Assembly (NCBI GenBank): GCA_046714215.1
Contig: JBKKBM010000193.1
Location: 1-8,558 of the forward strand
Reading direction: 5' to 3'
Source: DATLCI01 sp046714215
GTDB lineage: Bacteria > Acidobacteriota > Terriglobia > Terriglobales > Acidobacteriaceae
Length of the DNA stretch: 8,558 nucleotides
In this document: positions 1 to 6,368 of the stretch, one piece after another
Numbering within the stretch: position 1 is the first letter of the stretch
Layout: every line of letters starts with the position of its first letter
Made by a program: the position numbers and the translations under genes
Notes under the pieces: model-generated
Seen by the model: the letters and a program-made list of their open reading frames with translations, nothing else
What the model was told of the DNA's origin: nothing
Database searches by the model: none

Positions 1-147
1 ACGCACAATCGCGAAGAACTGAAGGAAAAGATGCTCGACAAGACCATCGCCGACTCTTTCCCTACCAGCGATCCGCCTTCGACCATGCCTGACCCCAGCG
101 CGGACGATTCCCTGGCCGCAAACCCAGCTAAGCCGAAGGCAGCGTAG
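1..147 (+). CDS. 3' end of an unidentified gene with a 'FPTSDPPS' motif (start outside window)
   Basis: Frame 1 is open from the first base to a TAG at 145-147, giving 48 residues of a protein that begins before the window. The visible part starts with a charged, probably helical stretch (NREELKEKMLDKTIADS). The motif SFPTSDPPST follows, then a low-complexity Pro/Ala/Asp/Lys tail ending KPKAA. Motifs of the D-x-FPASDPP type recur in small uncharacterised bacterial proteins (recalled, not searched), and I know of no defined function. The gene converges on era, with about 120 bp between the two stop codons and no clear terminator for either. The reading is supported by the motif and by a frame that is open right up to a sensible tail, but the identity is unknown. 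Confidence 0.6.
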   Translation, partial: THNREELKEKMLDKTIADSFPTSDPPSTMPDPSADDSLAANPAKPKAA

Positions 148-270
148 CCGCGCTATTCCCGCTGGTTGGCGCGGATGCCGATGCGCTCGGCCTGCTTCAA
201 ACCCTCGTCGCGAAAACGCTCGATCACAGCATAAAGCGCAATCGTCACGATCCGATAAAAACAAATTCCA

Positions 271-1221
271 TTATTTCCGTTCCTGGTTGTCGGTGCCCGT
301 GCCCAGGGTCTCCAGTTGCCGTCGCCAATCCAGATCGTCAATGAACTGCTTCGACCGGCGCCAGTCCGGCACCACCTTAATGAACAATTCGAGAAACACT
401 TTTGTTCCCAGCAGCCGCTCCAAACTGAGGCGCGCCCCGGTGCCGATCTTTTTCAGCATGGAGCCGCCCTTGCCGATGAGGATGGCCTTCTGCCCATCGC
501 GCTCGCAGAAGATGGTGGCCGCGATCTTCACCAGCTTCTTACCTTCTTCAAAGCGCTCAATGACCACCGCCGTGGCGTAAGGAACTTCCTGACCAGCGGC
601 GACCAGCACCTTCTCGCGGATGATCTCTGAAGCTAAGAAACGTTCCGGCTGATCGGTGTATTGGTCCTTGGCAAAATATCGGGGGCCGCTGGGCAGCGCA
701 TTCACCGTTTTGGAGAGAAGCATGTCCAATCCATCTTTTTTGCCGGCGGAGATGGGGATGACTTCTTCGAACTTATAGTTCTTGCTGTAATTCTCGATCA
801 GCGGCAGCAAGCGATCTTTCGCCAGGATGTCGATCTTATTCAGCAGCAAGAAGACACGGCCGCCGGCCTTGCGGATGAGTTCAAGGACGAACTCATCGCC
901 TGTGCCGAACTTCTGGGTCGCGTCCACGATCAGCAGGATGAGGTCGCGCCCTTCGAGGGCGTCGTAGACCTCCTGCATCATGCGCTTGCTGAGTTGGGAT
1001 TCCGGTTTATGGACGCCGGGCGTGTCAATGAAAACGATCTGGCCCGCGGGCCGGCCTTTCGCAGCCTTCACATTCACGATGCCCTGGATGCGGTTGCGCG
1101 TGGTTTGCGGTTTGTGGGTGACGATGGCCACGCGCTCGCCGACCAGCGCGTTCAGCAGCGTGGATTTGCCGGCGTTAGGGCGACCGATGATAGAAACAAA
1201 ACCTGAACGGAAGTCGGCCAT
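271..1221 (-). CDS. era: GTPase Era, 30S ribosomal subunit assembly factor
   Basis: Era is a GTPase that binds the 3' end of 16S rRNA and assists late 30S maturation, in the cytoplasm and at the inner membrane face. All the G motifs are present: G1 GRPNAGKS (residues 13-20), the G2 region KPQTTRNR (38-45), G3 DTPG (66-69), G4 NKID (128-131) and G5 SAGKK (158-162). A C-terminal KH domain follows (about 205-290), with its GxxG loop as IGKGG (249-253). At 316 residues it is close to the family norm of about 300, with a short hydrophilic tail. The ATG start lies 2 bases after the stop of the upstream hlyC-like gene and has no strong Shine-Dalgarno, so translation is probably coupled. It is the last gene of the ybeY-hlyC-era cluster. 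No intrinsic terminator is evident downstream. Identification is secure. Confidence 0.98.
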   Translation of the reverse strand: MADFRSGFVSIIGRPNAGKSTLLNALVGERVAIVTHKPQTTRNRIQGIVNVKAAKGRPAGQIVFIDTPGVHKPESQLSKRMMQEVYDALEGRDLILLIVDATQKFGTGDEFVLELIRKAGGRVFLLLNKIDILAKDRLLPLIENYSKNYKFEEVIPISAGKKDGLDMLLSKTVNALPSGPRYFAKDQYTDQPERFLASEIIREKVLVAAGQEVPYATAVVIERFEEGKKLVKIAATIFCERDGQKAILIGKGGSMLKKIGTGARLSLERLLGTKVFLELFIKVVPDWRRSKQFIDDLDWRRQLETLGTGTDNQERK

Positions 1222-1223
1222 CG

Positions 1224-2501
1224 CTAGGCGCGCAGCTGATCTGCTTCAGCCGCCTCTTCCGTAGTCTCCACGCTGATGCGCACTCGCTCCACCCGGCGGT
1301 CCGTCGATTGCAAGACTTCATAGCGCAGGCCATCTTCGCGGATGACCTCGCCCGGACTGGGGATGCGCCCCACCAACTCGCTCACCAGACCGGCCACGGT
1401 GCTGGCTTCCACCTCCGGACGCACGCCGAACAGCTCATTCAAACGGTCGACGTCCATGTTGCCGGGGACGATGTAAGAATTATCTTTTTCCCGAACGATG
1501 TCCACGTGGACTTCGTGCTCGTCGCGGATCTCGCCCACGATCTCTTCCACCAGGTCCTCGATGGTGACCACGCCGGCCACACTGCCGTACTCATCGATGA
1601 CCGTGGCCAGATGCACCTTTAACTTCTGCATCTCGCGCATCAGGTCCTGCACCTGTTTGGTCTCCGGCACGAAATGCGCCGTCTTCATGATGCTGGCTAC
1701 GGTCTTGGTGGTGGCGTCCACGTCCGTGATCTGCAACACGTCGTGCGCAAAGACGATGCCTTTCACGTGGTCCACCGAGCCTTCAAACACGGGTACGCGC
1801 GAGTAAGGCTTGGCGCGCAGCATCTCCGTAAAATCCTGGATGGTGGTGAGTGCAGGCACGGCGAAGATCTCCGGACGCGGCGTCATCACGTCGCGTACCG
1901 TCTTCCCCCGGAACTCCACCACCGACTGGATGAGTTCGCGGTCGCCTTCTTCCAGGATGCCTTCCTCCTGACCCGCTTCAATGAGCGCGTCCACGGCTTC
2001 TGAAGTGGTTTCCGCTTCCACCGGTTCTTTGGGCTCAGCCAGCGCGGCGATCTGCAGACAGAAACCCAGCACCACGGTGATGGGCATGAGGAGATAGACC
2101 AGTACGCGCAGCACCGGCGCGAACGGCACCAGCCACTCGCCTTTGGTGCGGGTAAAGAACACGAACGGCAGAATGCGATTGCAGACAACGATGGCCAGGG
2201 TCACGCCCAGCAGTGCCTCGGCGATCTTGCGCCCATCCCATTGGCCATCCTGCATCACCATAAAGAGGAAGACCATGGCGATGCCGGCGGTGCTCAATTG
2301 CGTGAGCACGGCCATCGAGAGCGGAGCGCGATCGCGCGCACCGTGCAGACGCGGCTCCACCCTCACCTCATACGCCTCGATGTTTTCCTGGAACTCCCGC
2401 GATAGGAATTTCCCCATCTCGGTGTAGATCCGTTCCACATAGGAAGCTAAGGTCAGTAGGAGAAGCAGGACGGCCAGAAGAATGGCTAGGGCTATGGTCA
2501 T
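1224..2501 (-). CDS. CNNM-transmembrane/CBS-pair protein of the hemolysin-C/CorC family
   Basis: This 425-residue membrane protein belongs to the HlyC/CorC family, which is linked to Mg2+/Co2+ efflux or homeostasis; the 'hemolysin' name is historical. There is an N-terminal CNNM-type membrane domain with hydrophobic segments at about 2-20, 64-84, 97-115 and 126-154. A cytosolic CBS pair follows, with CBS1 opening at RDVMTPR (203-209) and CBS2 at about 268-325. The conserved DEYGSVAGVVTIEDLVEE runs from 303 to 320. The last part is a transporter-associated CorC_HlyC domain (about 335-412). The start ATG overlaps the ybeY stop as ATGA, and era begins 2 bases after its TAG, so it is tightly embedded between two rRNA maturation genes. 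This position is common in bacteria, where the gene may be called corC or ybeX. The C-terminal tail is acidic. The family is certain, but the transported ion cannot be read from the sequence. Confidence 0.95.
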   Translation of the reverse strand: MTIALAILLAVLLLLLTLASYVERIYTEMGKFLSREFQENIEAYEVRVEPRLHGARDRAPLSMAVLTQLSTAGIAMVFLFMVMQDGQWDGRKIAEALLGVTLAIVVCNRILPFVFFTRTKGEWLVPFAPVLRVLVYLLMPITVVLGFCLQIAALAEPKEPVEAETTSEAVDALIEAGQEEGILEEGDRELIQSVVEFRGKTVRDVMTPRPEIFAVPALTTIQDFTEMLRAKPYSRVPVFEGSVDHVKGIVFAHDVLQITDVDATTKTVASIMKTAHFVPETKQVQDLMREMQKLKVHLATVIDEYGSVAGVVTIEDLVEEIVGEIRDEHEVHVDIVREKDNSYIVPGNMDVDRLNELFGVRPEVEASTVAGLVSELVGRIPSPGEVIREDGLRYEVLQSTDRRVERVRISVETTEEAAEADQLRA

Positions 2502-3046
2502 TTCGTTGTCGCGCTCCGGCCTCGCGGGTGTTTCCGGCGGCCGGTAGCAGCGGCTCGGGCTGTACCTATTTTAGCGGGTTTAGGGTGGCGTCCGGGCTTT
2601 TTCCCCGACTTCTTAGCTAACATCCTTTTAATCAGAGAGTTGGGAAGTCCCAAACGACTGCGAATGTGGTCTTCGAGGCCAGCCATCTCCCCGCCGTCAG
2701 CGTCATGGTCGTACCCGCCCAAATGCAGCATGCCGTGCAGGATGAGCACTTTCAGTTCATCGTCATGGCTGTGCCCCAGTTTGCGCGCGTTGCGCTCCGC
2801 GATCTCCCCGGAGATGGCAATGTCACCCGCGTGGTCGAGTTTGGGGGTCCCGGGAAAAGATAGGACGTCCGTCGCGTAATTCTTTTGGCGATACCACCGG
2901 TTCAACTCGCGCATGCGCCGGTTGGTGGTGACCAGAATGGCGACATCACCCTCGAGTCCGATCAGCTTGAGCGCACGCGTGCCGAAGCGGCGCAGCGCGG
3001 CCTGGTCGTAGCGGCCTTTAACCTCTAACTGAATACTTACTGACAT
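2498..3046 (-). CDS. ybeY: Endoribonuclease YbeY (rRNA maturation and quality-control RNase)
   Basis: YbeY is a zinc-dependent single-strand endoribonuclease that takes part in 16S rRNA 3'-end maturation and 70S quality control. The signature metal site HGMLHLGGYDH is present, with His104, His108 and His114 as the ligands (numbered from the ATG at 3046). The substrate-groove motif TDVLSFP lies at 59-65, and the QKNYATDVLSF context is typical. I chose the ATG at 3046 (MSVSIQLEV), giving 182 residues. A TTG five codons earlier, at 3061, is in frame but falls in the T-rich tract of the hairpin and has no Shine-Dalgarno. The ATG itself has only a weak one. Residues from about 143 onward form a Lys/Arg/Pro/Ala-rich basic tail absent from the roughly 150-residue core family. 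Its stop overlaps the next gene's ATG. phoH lies upstream, the usual partner. Confidence 0.96.
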   Translation of the reverse strand: MSVSIQLEVKGRYDQAALRRFGTRALKLIGLEGDVAILVTTNRRMRELNRWYRQKNYATDVLSFPGTPKLDHAGDIAISGEIAERNARKLGHSHDDELKVLILHGMLHLGGYDHDADGGEMAGLEDHIRSRLGLPNSLIKRMLAKKSGKKPGRHPKPAKIGTARAAATGRRKHPRGRSATTK

Positions 3047-3068
3047 ATGGCTTGCTTGCAAAAATACA

Positions 3069-3097
3069 AAGGAGGACTGTTCGAGCCAGTCCTCCTT
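3069..3097 (-). terminator. Perfect 11-bp hairpin between phoH and ybeY: terminator or attenuator
   Basis: On the minus strand AAGGAGGACTG pairs perfectly with CAGTCCTCCTT around a 7-base loop (GCTCGAA). TGTATTTTT follows. It sits 27 bases after the phoH stop and about 22 bases before the ybeY ATG. Stem plus T-rich run fits an intrinsic terminator, although the T run is interrupted by G and A. Because ybeY is normally co-transcribed with phoH and I see no separate ybeY promoter, partial termination or attenuation is as likely as full termination. The 5' arm is a perfect Shine-Dalgarno string and the 3' arm is its complement. The SD string is too far from the ybeY ATG (about 45 bases) to act as its ribosome binding site. 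Confidence 0.75.
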
Positions 3098-3123
3098 ATA
3101 TTATCCACAAATTTCATGCGTGC

Positions 3124-4179
3124 TTACTGTTCGATGGTAGTGGGCAGGTTGGAGCGTCCGCCCTTTCCTTTGGCCGCCATGCCGGCGGCGTTCTCCAGCT
3201 TCGCTTCCAGAGCGAGCTCCATCTGGCGGCTGGTGCGTTCCTTGTGCTCGTCATAGGCGCGGATGATGCGCTGCACCAGATGGTGCCGCACCACATCGCC
3301 ATCATCGAAGTGAGTGAAGCCGATGCCGTCTACCCCTTTCAGGATCTGCGCCGCCTCCACCAGGCCGCTGCGGCGGGCGTTGGGCAGATCGATCTGGGTC
3401 ACGTCGCCGGTGATCACCGCCTTGGAGTTATTGCCCATGCGGGTCACGAACATCTTCATCTGCTCGGTGGTGGTGTTCTGGGCTTCGTCCAGGATGATGA
3501 AGGCGTCATTGAGGGTGCGTCCGCGCATGAAAGCGATGGGCGCAATCTCGATCACGTTCTTCTCCAGGAATTTGTCCACCTTCTCCTGCTCCATCAGATC
3601 GTAGAGCGCGTCGTAAAGCGGACGGAGGTAGGGATCAACCTTCTCCTGCAAAGTTCCGGGAAGAAAACCCAACCGCTCGCCGGCTTCGACCGCAGGCCGC
3701 GCCAGCACGATGCGGCTGAATTTCTTGGCTAACAAGCCGCTCACCGCCATGGCCACCGCAAGATAGGTCTTGCCGGTACCGGCGGGGCCGATGCCGAAGA
3801 CCATATCGTGGGTCTCGATCATCTCCAGATAGTGCCGCTGGTTCAAACTCTTGGGCTGGACCACGCGCCGCACGCCTTGCGAACGCTGCTTGCCGGACTG
3901 TGCCAATTCCTTCAGGGTGATGCCGGGATCGGCCACCAGCACCCGCAACATGCTGCCCAGATCGCCATTGTGGAAGGTGTACCCGCTCTTGCGCAAGGCT
4001 TCAAAGTCGGCAAAGATCTGCTCCACCCGCGCCACCGCCTCCGGCGCGCCGGAAACTTCCACCGCTTTGGAGCGCAGATCGATGGAAACGTCCAAGCCGT
4101 CTTCCATGATGCGCAGGTTCTCGTCGCGTGTACCGAACAGGTTCTCGATATTAGGCGTGATCTCCAGGTTCTTCTTCAA
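3124..4179 (-). CDS. phoH: PhoH-family ATPase (PhoH-like protein)
   Basis: This is a cytoplasmic P-loop ATPase of the PhoH/YbeZ type, a family with a helicase-like NTPase core that is often genetically and physically linked to YbeY. Counted from the TTG at 4179, the protein is 351 residues. It has a short KH-like N-terminal region (about 5-60), Walker A GPAGTGKT (131-138), the conserved ARPAVEAGERLGFLPG (160-175), Walker B FIILDEAQN (227-235), GDVTQIDLP (258-266) and DVVRHHLVQRIIRAY (295-309). I favour TTG 4179 (KKNLEITPN) because GGAGG lies 11 bases upstream and family similarity begins there. The same frame stays open to a TTG at 4314, but those 45 extra residues are Arg/Pro/Cys-rich, unlike PhoH, and that TTG lacks an SD. 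A terminator-like hairpin separates it from ybeY. Despite the name, phosphate control is not shown here. Confidence 0.94.
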   Translation of the reverse strand: MKKNLEITPNIENLFGTRDENLRIMEDGLDVSIDLRSKAVEVSGAPEAVARVEQIFADFEALRKSGYTFHNGDLGSMLRVLVADPGITLKELAQSGKQRSQGVRRVVQPKSLNQRHYLEMIETHDMVFGIGPAGTGKTYLAVAMAVSGLLAKKFSRIVLARPAVEAGERLGFLPGTLQEKVDPYLRPLYDALYDLMEQEKVDKFLEKNVIEIAPIAFMRGRTLNDAFIILDEAQNTTTEQMKMFVTRMGNNSKAVITGDVTQIDLPNARRSGLVEAAQILKGVDGIGFTHFDDGDVVRHHLVQRIIRAYDEHKERTSRQMELALEAKLENAAGMAAKGKGGRSNLPTTIEQ

Positions 4180-4352
4180 TGCGGTCCCGGCCTCCGTGAG
4201 TTCAGTCCTCTCGTGCTTTTTTTTGTTTGCGGCAGGCGGCGCGCTGCACTCGCAGGGCGGCGGTACGCCGCACCGACGAGCACCGGCGCGTTGATGCCGG
4301 TTTACGACAGACAAGATGATTGGTTTGGGGGTTTACAGCGGGTTCGCGATGC

Positions 4353-4366
4353 TCGCCCGAAGGCGA
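4353..4366 (-). promoter_or_regulatory. RNA hairpin with C(UUCG)G tetraloop in the phoH leader
   Basis: On the minus strand TCGCC-TTCG-GGCGA forms a 5-bp stem closed by the very stable C(UUCG)G tetraloop, about 175-190 bases before the favoured phoH start. No T run follows, so it is not an intrinsic terminator. It is probably a structural element of the transcript, but a stem this short could also occur by chance in GC-rich DNA. Confidence 0.4.
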
Positions 4367-4409
4367 AAGCACGTCCATTGGCGCTAAGCGTATGACGGAC
4401 GCCGGGGCC

Positions 4410-4441
4410 AAGTCAATGATTACTTCAGTCAAAGTCAATGA
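4410..4441. repeat. 10-bp direct repeat AAGTCAATGA, 22-bp period, upstream of phoH
   Basis: AAGTCAATGA occurs at 4410-4419 and again at 4432-4441, exactly 22 bp (two helical turns) apart. An extra AGTCAA copy lies at 4427-4432. On the minus strand the copies read TCATTGACTT and so include -35-like TTGACT strings, but no matching -10 stands at a proper distance. The phasing suits an activator that binds direct repeats on one face of the helix. No regulator can be named. Confidence 0.45.
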
Positions 4442-4562
4442 ATTTTTCGCGAACGTGGCGATTCCCTCCGGTTGCTCTTTACCGATTAACTGTTTATTAG
4501 ATGCGGGAGAAAACCACCTAGACGCGGCCCGGGATGGAATGCCTGGAATGGTTGGATTGCTT

Positions 4563-6281
4563 TTACTTAGTCGCGGCCGATTGCGAGGCATCCGCCGCTG
4601 ACGCCGGCACCGCCCGCTGCTTAGCCCAGGCGCGTAAGCGGGCAATGTCTTCCGCGCGGGTGAGACTCAACGGAACAGTGTTCTTGACCTCTGCCAGGAT
4701 GATCTCGGTGGACATCGGCTTTTTATCGGCAAAGCAGGCGTACATCGCCGATTGCAGCGCCGCGTCGATCTCAGCGCCGGAGTAGCCGCTCGTCGCCGCC
4801 ACCAGTTGCACCAGGTCGAACTTCGCGGGGTCAAAAGTCCGGCGTTTAAGCTGTACCTCAAAGACCGCCCTGCGCTCGGCGATGTTGGGCAGGTCCACGA
4901 AGAAGAGTTCGTCGAAGCGTCCTTTGCGGATGAGCTCCGGCGGCAGCACGGTCACATTATTCGACGTGGCCGCCACGAAGACCGGCGCCTTGCGGTCCTG
5001 CATCCAGGAGAGGAACGCGCCCAGCAGCCGCGATGAGGTACCGGCGTCGCTGGAGGCCGAATCCGGCCCGCTGCCGGCAAAAACCTTTTCTAATTCGTCG
5101 ATCCACAGCACGCACGGGGCAAGCTGCTCGGCCACGCGGAAGAGCTTCTGGATGCGCTTCTCGGTCTCGCCAATGTACTTATCGAAGACGGCGGAGGAAT
5201 CGAATTTCACCAGCGGCAGCTTCCACTCGCCGGCGATGGCACGGGCGCACATGCTTTTGCCGCAACCCTGCACGCCCAGGATGATCACACCCTTGGGCGG
5301 CTCCAGTCCGAATGCTTTGGCGCCTTCGTCGAAAGCGGCGCGACGCTTGCGCAACCACGATTTCAGGTTGTCCAGCCCGCCGATGGAACTCAGCGTGTCG
5401 CTGACGTCGACAAACTCCAGCGTTCCGGAGCGCTTCAGCATCTCGCGCTTGGCATTGAGCACATCCAGCACCGAATCCGGCGTGAGCCCATAACGCGCGA
5501 CCACCGCCTGCGCCGTGGCGCGCTGCGCTTCTTCTTCCGTGAGTCCGCAGAGATTGGCGGCCATGGCGTCTAAGCCCGCGGCATCCAGTTTGTTCGTCAG
5601 CTTGCGCGTCTGGTTGAGGCGCTTGAATTCTTCGTGGATGACCTGTTTCAACCGCGCGCGGTCCGGCATCGGCAGATGGAGATACTCGACCTCATTCTGT
5701 AACTCACCGGGAATGTGGATGGAAGGCCCCACCAGCACCAGCGTGCGCCGGTCGCGGGCGAAAGCCTGCGCCACTTCGCGGATCAGCCGCAGCACGATGG
5801 GGGCGTCCATGTGGCGGTGCATGTCCTTCATCACGAATACGCCTTCCAGATTCACCAGCTCCAGATGCTGCAGGACCTGGGCCGCTTCCTTGGTGTTGTA
5901 GACCGGCGGAGGCGCGGCATTGTCGGCGTATTGGTCTTTGCCCGTCACCAGGCTCAACGGCGGCAGGTTCGCCTGGATAAGGCTGGCATTCACTGCGGCC
6001 AGCTTGCGGTCGGTCTCCGTCGCTTCGCGGCCGGACGCGCCCGAGTTTTGCATGCCCGGAATGGGCGGCGGGCCATCATGTCCTGCGCTGGCGCCGGAGC
6101 GGGCCAGGCCATCGGCGATGCTCCATTCGAAGACCGGAAGGTTGAGCTCTGCGGCCGCTTCCTTCACGATGCGCAGTGCGCGCAACTCTTCCACCGTCTC
6201 AATAACGACGACCGGAGTACTGGAATCGATGATGACGCGAAGGCGCTGTTTGGGGTCGGATTTGGGATCGGGCCGGGGCAT
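4563..6281 (-). CDS. Ycf46-like AAA+ ATPase, function largely unknown
   Basis: This 572-residue AAA+ ATPase has the two-part layout of the Ycf46 family known from cyanobacteria and plastids. A degenerate N-terminal ATPase-like half (about 12-230) contains TPVVVIETVEELRAL, VFEWSIADGL, GVFVMKDMHRHM and LVLVGPSIHIPGELQNEVE. A functional C-terminal AAA module (about 298-515) follows, with Walker A GVQGCGKS (336-343), Walker B CVLWIDELEK (390-399), sensor-1 ATSNN (438-442), an arginine-finger region IRKGRFDE (451-458) and sensor-2 GYSGAEI (499-505). Compared with the pattern I recall, residues about 62-128 look like a Gly/Pro/Ala-rich insertion in the N-terminal half. The C-terminal tail is Ala/Ser-rich. 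No transmembrane segment or metalloprotease domain follows, so it is not FtsH. The ATG at 6281 lacks a clear SD. It is divergent from rpsT and upstream of phoH. The family is fairly certain, but the substrate is unknown. Confidence 0.9.
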   Translation of the reverse strand: MPRPDPKSDPKQRLRVIIDSSTPVVVIETVEELRALRIVKEAAAELNLPVFEWSIADGLARSGASAGHDGPPPIPGMQNSGASGREATETDRKLAAVNASLIQANLPPLSLVTGKDQYADNAAPPPVYNTKEAAQVLQHLELVNLEGVFVMKDMHRHMDAPIVLRLIREVAQAFARDRRTLVLVGPSIHIPGELQNEVEYLHLPMPDRARLKQVIHEEFKRLNQTRKLTNKLDAAGLDAMAANLCGLTEEEAQRATAQAVVARYGLTPDSVLDVLNAKREMLKRSGTLEFVDVSDTLSSIGGLDNLKSWLRKRRAAFDEGAKAFGLEPPKGVIILGVQGCGKSMCARAIAGEWKLPLVKFDSSAVFDKYIGETEKRIQKLFRVAEQLAPCVLWIDELEKVFAGSGPDSASSDAGTSSRLLGAFLSWMQDRKAPVFVAATSNNVTVLPPELIRKGRFDELFFVDLPNIAERRAVFEVQLKRRTFDPAKFDLVQLVAATSGYSGAEIDAALQSAMYACFADKKPMSTEIILAEVKNTVPLSLTRAEDIARLRAWAKQRAVPASAADASQSAATK

Positions 6282-6287
6282 GGCGGT

Positions 6288-6317
6288 TTGACCGTAGTGC
6301 CGTAATTCTCGTACAAT
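6288..6317 (+). promoter_or_regulatory. Sigma-70-type promoter of rpsT
   Basis: TTGACC (6288-6293) and TACAAT (6312-6317) each match five of six consensus bases and are separated by 18 bp. Transcription would start near 6324, giving a leader of about 45 bases before the rpsT ATG. The -35 element is only 6 bp from the start codon of the divergent ATPase gene, so the two genes share one very short control region. Confidence 0.75.
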
Positions 6318-6368
6318 AACCTATTCACGGCATCCCCGGAATACTTTCTAGAGGACATTCAGCACGTT

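Larger units (their letters stand above)
4180..4562 (-). other. Gene-free phoH leader/intergenic region with hairpins
   Basis: About 380 bases lie between the ATPase stop and the favoured phoH start. The frames open through this region (one minus, two plus) lack family features and give Arg/Pro/Ser-rich shadow peptides. On the minus strand the region first holds an AT-richer part at roughly 4405-4505, including the 10-bp direct repeat. It then becomes GC-rich, with hairpins at 4353-4366 (UUCG loop), 4282-4301 (ACCGGC/GCCGGT) and 4257-4271 (GCGGCG/CGCCGC). An A-rich stretch with an 8-A run (4217-4224) and the GGAGG before TTG 4179 follow. I read it as the promoter plus structured 5' leader of phoH. 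No terminator for the upstream ATPase gene is obvious, so read-through into phoH is possible. A good -10/-35 pair was not found. Confidence 0.5.

Noticed and set aside
149..195. Small inverted repeats after the left-edge gene (for example GCCGA/TCGGC)
   Set aside because: The stems are only 5-6 bp, with no following T run on either strand; not enough for a terminator.
661..1206. 181-residue plus-strand open frame opposite era
   Set aside because: It is the complement of conserved Era coding sequence, with no family features.
3052..3732. 226-residue plus-strand open frame opposite phoH
   Set aside because: It is antisense to a secure phoH, is His/Leu/Gln-rich in the way typical of reverse-frame shadows of GC-rich genes, and has no recognisable motif.
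4180..4314. N-terminal extension of PhoH from TTG 4314
   Set aside because: The 45 added residues are Pro/Arg/Cys-rich, unlike PhoH proteins, and there is no ribosome binding site before 4314; TTG 4179 has GGAGG upstream.
4530..4560. GGAATG-like short repeats after the ATPase stop
   Set aside because: The copies are imperfect, short and lack regular spacing; probably chance.
4202..4645. 147-residue minus-strand open frame spanning the end of the ATPase gene and the phoH leader
   Set aside because: Its first part is an out-of-frame reading of the ATPase C-terminus and its end is Arg/Cys/Ser-rich. The GGAGGG inside it has no ATG, GTG or TTG at a usable distance.
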